Origin: Prostheceraeus crozeri
Taxonomy: Eukaryota > Platyhelminthes > Polycladida > Euryleptidae
Assembly (NCBI GenBank): GCA_907163375.1
Contig: CAJQUW010000885.1
Location: 248,001 to 312,000 of the forward strand
Length of the DNA: 64,000 nt
Direction of reading: 5' to 3'
The notes beneath the pieces were generated by a model. The model was not told the origin of the DNA and searched no databases. It saw only the letters and a program-made list of their open reading frames with translations. This document shows, in pieces, positions 59,371 to 64,000 of the stretch (position 1 is its first letter; each line of letters starts with the position of its first letter). The position numbers and the translations under genes are program-made.

Positions 59371-60570
59371 GGAAGGAACTTTGACTGCGACCGCTCTTTA
59401 GTACACGGAATAAGAGCCAATGTACATTTACTTGAAGTAGAGGCTACAGATTTTGATTGCTAGGATTGCTTCAATAGGTTAAATAAAAATCTTGTGACAG
59501 TCTTGCAGATGTAGGACAATTGCATGAGAATTATCGATAACCTATCTTGTCAAGCCACATTTATCTTTCAAATATATTGAACTCACATTGAGAATTAATG
59601 CGCAATTGTTCTCATGCAAAACATGCAGTTTGAAAAGCAACAAAATTCAAACTATTGAAAAAAATACTTTTCTAAACAAGCTATGAATGTCAAAGGGGTT
59701 CGAATCTCATGATATTCGAGCAAATAATGCATTGAAGCTGAATGTCACGAACCACAGTTTGGTTTGTGATCTGATGGTGCAACATGCCTCTTAACTTCAA
59801 CCTCTAAAAGTGCAGTTTGAAAAAAATGCGAATTCTTCGGTTTCGAATTCAGACAAAGAAGGGACAGGTGCATATTGGAAAAAAGTTCTTCCATGATCAC
59901 TTTTTATTGTCAGGAATTTCACTCAATGCAATGAGAAGAAATATTGAGTGATAGCGTGGACTTGTCTGACGTGAAACTGATGAATATACGCACGCGGAAA
60001 GCGCAAGCAAATGCAACAAAATCTACGTAATGATCTCATTATCTCAAACCAGGATCGACGAACGTGATTTACAAAGTGAGATAGAAGTAATTGAGGCAGA
60101 AGACAGAATTATAGCTCGGCCGACATTCTCCTCAGCGATCTGATACTTGAGCTAGACAATGTACTCTCATAATGCACTCCATGCGCCTCGTAATCCCCTC
60201 ATAAGAGCTTGAGTCTGTCAGTCCAATGATTTCACAGAATATCAAAGAACTCTATACTTAGCGTCAAGTACATGCAATCCAAAAATACTTGCATTCCTCC
60301 ACACGTATGATACAACACAGTATGCTTTCAGTGTGTAAGCATAATTCAAATCACCTTGAAGAAATAATTAATGAAGAAGAATTTAGCGATGTTTGAGCAC
60401 ACACAAGTGAAAGGTCAACGCGCACACCTTCGCAATCACACATGTAAGCTTCTAGAGACTTCCCGGATTAGATCTGAGACTTAAATAACAGCAACATTAA
60501 GAAAAATAGCATTAATTTTCAAAGATTATTTTTCATCAGATGATATTTGTGACATTATGACATGAAAGCT
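59371..60570. other. No recognisable gene or element
   Basis: AT-rich with short frames only. Confidence 0.4.
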
Positions 60571-61960
60571 GATGAACGTTGCACCTACACAAAATAGTGC
60601 CAGAAAGCACTTTAAAAATTACTATGGAAGAGAAACGCAAACATTATATTTTCCTTTACATTAAACATTATTTAATTTATGTAATGAAAAGAATGAATTT
60701 TGTGTTGATGTAATGCTGCACTATACCCATGGATTAAGTATATTAGGTAGAGCGATTACTCCGCATTTATTAAATGCCCAATGTGCATACACTTTCGATT
60801 TTATTAAATGAACTCGAGTGGGATATAGTTGCTAATTGTTACCAAATGTGAGATATGCAAATTTTTGCAGTTTTGAAGAAATTGCCACGGAATTGAATGA
60901 TCATGATGGTAATACTGTAGGAATGATGGTACCTTGCAGATTCTCAGTGTCATGACAGCCTTGGAGATTTAATGTTTGCTATATTAGCAATACGATGGAT
61001 TCCTATTACTTTCATGCTCAACCTCAAGAGCATTTTATAAGCGTGATCATATCACAGCAACCTGTCATCGGCAAAGCAAAATCAAATAATCAATGACAAT
61101 GATTTCAATTAACTTTAAAAGATGTAGATGGGTCCACATCACTATTCAGATTCAAGAAATGAAACATGAATTTAGTTAATCATAAAATCATGACGGTGAA
61201 AATTGAATTAAAAACTTGAAATTTCAGCCAAGAAAGCACGAATAATATCGTGACTTTTTCAAGAAGACTTCCACTGTAATACGGAGCATGGAATTCCCCT
61301 GAAAATCAGCTTGATTTCCGCTTAGTTGCGATGATTATTAGAAAATATTCTTTCCTTCTGATATCCAAATTGTTTTATACTACTTACAACGGGGAGTCAA
61401 CTCGGTAGTATTTAAATTGGCAAAATTTTGACTTTTTTAAAACTGCTCAAATAATTTTTTGGACCACAGGAGCGTAATTTCCGCAAAAAACTGAAACTTT
61501 TCGTATAAAAATTTTTACTGTATACAGATACTTTTTTAAGTCGACACTCTACCTATATATCCCTACTCTATGACTATACCTAGACAGTAGTAACACAATT
61601 TCAGTATCTTTCATTTGAATCTTCAACCTTTAATGCTCTTATTCATTCGTGTACGAGCATTAACTCAGAAAATCAACTGTTCGACTTCACCACGCAATTG
61701 ATTGCAATTGTTCGACTTCAACTGTCCATTATTGAGGATGCAAGAACTCAGTGGAAAATCGTTTTAGCGAACACCAATTCATTAATAGTTTGACCACTAC
61801 GATAAACAAGAACATCAATTAGTCAATTTTTGATTATTTTCTCACACAACCATTACAAGGAAACAGAGGAGAGACACTGTCTCAGTTATCTTAGGTTTTT
61901 AGCGTTCTTTTGCTCATATCAAACAGGAAAGATGATGAACGGTGCACCTACACAAAATAA
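60571..61960. repeat. Duplicated ~1.3 kb segment, copy 2
   Basis: Same orientation as copy 1 at 55950-57540. Order here: the ~100-bp piece (60627-60725), then the long block (60733-61590), then the last block (61610-61915). A 27-bp motif (GATGAACGTTGCACCTACAC...) occurs both at the start (60571-60597) and just past the end (61934-61960), suggesting a unit boundary. Confidence 0.8.
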
Positions 61961-62285
61961 TAAATTTGGATAAGTTTAAGTTCAAAAAAATATATTCCCA
62001 TACTCGGATAATTTCAAAACGCTACAATCGGCTATTCAAATTTGTTTGACACTGTATTTTGGAGTTGGTAGGTGCAAGAAAAGGACAAAAAAACTTTTGT
62101 TCAAGACATGAAAGTCGATATTTTCAGGATAGATGGACTCTTACGTCAAGACCATATTTCTTATCAGCAATTTTGATCTTTACTTCTTGGTTGACTCCAA
62201 ACAGCATTTTCCAATGTTAAAAGTATAACTATGAAAAACCGCCGCTGCATCTGTTTGTGATGTATTAGCCGTAATGTAAGAATTC
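61961..62285. other. No feature seen
   Basis: Would contain the upstream half of the Merlin transposase if the copy were complete, but no coding similarity is visible. Confidence 0.3.
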
Positions 62286-62633
62286 GTGATACCAGGATCG
62301 GTCATTCATAGTGACGAATGGGCGGCTTATAACATGTTTGATCATCTTCCAACTCCTCAATCATATCGGCACTACACAGGTAACCATCAACATCATTATG
62401 TGGATCCTGTTACCCACTGCACCACAAATCATGTTGACGATGATTGGTCACGAACAAAGAAATTTGTAAAACAGCAGAATGACATGAAAAGGACCGTCAT
62501 GCCGACCTACATGGATCAGCAGATGTGGTTTGGTCGCTGCCGAACGAACGCATCTTCAGGATTTATGAATCTAATTGAACACATTTCACAGAAGTATCCC
62601 ATGCAAGTACATACTGTTCATTTTTTGACCTAA
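62286..62633 (+). pseudogene. Merlin-type (ISXO2/IS1016-like) transposase, C-terminal fragment
   Basis: 115 open codons that begin inside the catalytic core: VIHSDEWAAYNMFD (second catalytic Asp in SDEW), NHQHHYVDPVTHCTTNHVDD, then WSRTKKFVKQQNDMKRTVMP, YMDQQMWFGR and FMNLIEHISQKYP. This is the usual end of Merlin/IS1016 DDE transposases, which move elements flanked by 8-9-bp duplications. The N-terminal half and any ATG are missing; a stop lies just upstream at 62277-62279. The position normally held by the catalytic Glu (family N-x-V/I-E-x-x-W) reads Asp (NHVDDDW). The frame is otherwise open. No inverted ends were found. Confidence 0.85.
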
Positions 62634-63119
62634 TGCATCATGTTTTTGGCATTTGAATGATTGCTTTTTATGTTATGCATTGACGGGCGAATTATCATTT
62701 AGTGGCATTTACTGAATAATTTTGGCGGGTGAGAAGTCATGTTGCGCCCACTTCTGTGCTATATAATAGATGGCAACATAATTGTTGTTATAGCTATCTA
62801 ATATTCATCGATAAGTAATAACCACATGAACGCGCTTTTAAGCAAAATGTAAAATGTCACTCACAAGTTCTATACCATTCCATTAATTGTCGCTTAAGAT
62901 AAAGTTGAACTGAATATATAATTGCAATTGAAAGCATACCAGTACATCGCATTGACTGTTCTGTTCATGTGCTTTAAACTGGTGACAGCTGATATCAAAT
63001 CAGATATTTTTATTTAATTTCGGAGCAATAATTGCATAGTTAACATATGCTTGCAGACATTGTAGGCATTGAATGACAAAGTCAAACAGTGACAGAAACT
63101 CTTTTTTCTTGCTTAATAG
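62634..63119. other. No feature seen
   Basis: AT-rich. It ends in a strong acceptor-like tract, CTCTTTTTTCTTGCTTAATAG. Confidence 0.3.
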
Positions 63120-63179
63120 GAATATCGCACAGACAGGGAGGACTACATTCCTTACTCTCGTGACAATCCCGTGAATTAA
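63120..63179 (+). CDS. Possible short terminal exon
   Basis: After the polypyrimidine tract and AG at 63118-63119 the frame reads EYRTDREDYIPYSRDNPVN and a stop. It is hydrophilic with two Tyr in acidic/Pro contexts, like a cytoplasmic tail. Only 20 codons and no visible upstream exon, so the support is thin. Confidence 0.2.
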   Translation, partial: EYRTDREDYIPYSRDNPVN

Positions 63180-64000
63180 TCCAAGAAAATGGAGGAAAAT
63201 TAGATTTTCATTTCAATGCTATAGAGGCTTCTCTATGAAATTCAGGTTGACGAAAATGTTACTGCTGCAAGCAAAACTGTCATTTTCGCTCTGTTCGTCA
63301 TGTTGCTTCTATACGTTAGATGTGTATTTGCTTGTGATATTAATGCGAATTAAGAGGAAGACTTATGCAATGATAAACCAATGTCTTCATTATCGACACA
63401 GAAACATCATTCATATCGCTCCTTCTACAGAGACCATCAATCTTCTGTCTCAGAGACATGTGTTTTGTATTGAAGACATCTTGCCTTTACATTTGAAGCG
63501 TGTCATTATTTGTCTTGAGATTAGCATGTTATAATGCAAATATTTCTTCGATGTCACAGTGAAGATATCAATATGTCGTTGTTTTCAGTAATTGTATTGG
63601 CCTAATTATCAAAGTTGATATACAATTATGTTTCTGTAGAATTTGCATAGTGTTTTGAAGATTAATGTGACCCGAGGCGACAGTTTGAGGGCGCCAATAA
63701 TAGACACATAGTTTAAGCAAGTAAGAATTCATTCGTTATATATTAAAGTGATTTTTGCTTATACCAAGAAAAAGCCATAAAAATCAAATATATTCTGTTC
63801 GAGCTCTATAATGACCCCTCTTTGTTGGCCCTCTCCTTAACAATTTTCCAGTGGAACTTATTTCTTGCAAGTGCCTGAACTAGACCTGTGTGGAGCTTAG
63901 TTTTGGCTTATTTTCAAAGGTAGCTGACAAATATCTTTGCATTCTGAACAGTCAGATTTAAGGCCGAAATTCAAAAGTACCTTTCACCAGTGTTTCAAAT
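63180..64000. other. No recognisable gene or element
   Basis: A 99-codon frame (63235-63534) starts with a hydrophobic, Cys-containing segment but has no recognised domain. Confidence 0.35.

Noticed and set aside
63235-63534. 99-codon ORF with a hydrophobic start
   Set aside because: No domain, no supporting splice or promoter signal; AT-rich composition makes such frames common.

Overview
The window looks like intronic and intergenic DNA from a bilaterian, probably marine, invertebrate. It is AT-rich, gene-poor and crowded with transposable elements, coding exons are short with canonical GT-AG borders, and introns exceed 10 kb. The species cannot be fixed from the sequence.

The one host gene identified with certainty is a small-conductance calcium-activated potassium channel (SK/KCNN family) on the minus strand. 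Four consecutive coding exons read from right to left: N-terminal tail plus S1 (55565-55914), S2 (40294-40389), S3 to S5 (29548-29966) and pore loop (17863-17998). Phases agree at every junction. The 5' start lies upstream (beyond 55914 or off the window). The S6 and calmodulin-binding exons were not found and probably lie left of position 1, although 17.8 kb of window remain on that side. Introns are about 15.2, 10.3 and 11.5 kb.

On the plus strand there are hints of unrelated small secreted or membrane proteins: a 9-cysteine exon behind a good splice acceptor (2109-2425), a PAN/apple-like ORF with a Thr-rich overlapping frame (22667-23152) followed by a short ORF ending in a hydrophobic tail (23368-23574), a cysteine-containing candidate exon (50473-50754), and two possible terminal exons (33324-33547, 63120-63179). 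These are candidates only.

Mobile elements, left to right: a 1.7 kb Tc1/mariner-type element with long repeat-rich inverted ends (2683-4397); a long-TIR MITE family in three copies (5676-6372; 13983-15118 with a nested L2-type LINE; 30213-30552); a second MITE family in two copies (8131-8550, 38250-38840); a foldback pair (about 9290-10400); an hAT-like MITE family in three copies, one inserted into another, each with visible 8-bp target duplications (10998-11644, 11263-11383, 15945-16450); a near-complete Tc1 element (12061-13632); a 5'-truncated LINE with a restriction-like endonuclease (23585-24420); a TA-flanked MITE (28438-28852) inside a possible AT-rich element; a Tc1 fossil (31091-31740); a Harbinger-like MITE with TTA duplications (38867-39284); a mariner-type transposase fragment (42079-42730); a nearly full-length APE-type LINE (44040-47400); two smaller inverted-repeat MITEs (50191-50387, 53932-54181); tRNA-derived SINE heads (47563-47640, 59108-59370); and a Merlin transposase fragment (62286-62633). 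No LTR retrovirus-like or Polinton-like element was recognised.

Other repeats include long TA tracts, a 22-bp minisatellite (25420-25850), a very degenerate 18-20-bp one (52640-53120), a CpG-richer repetitive block (26650-27230), a near-perfect 34-bp hairpin (32911-32995) and a 1.3 kb duplicated segment beside the first SK exon (55950-57540 and 60571-61930). Most of the window is therefore SK introns filled by several generations of transposons. I saw no convincing new defence or metabolic system.
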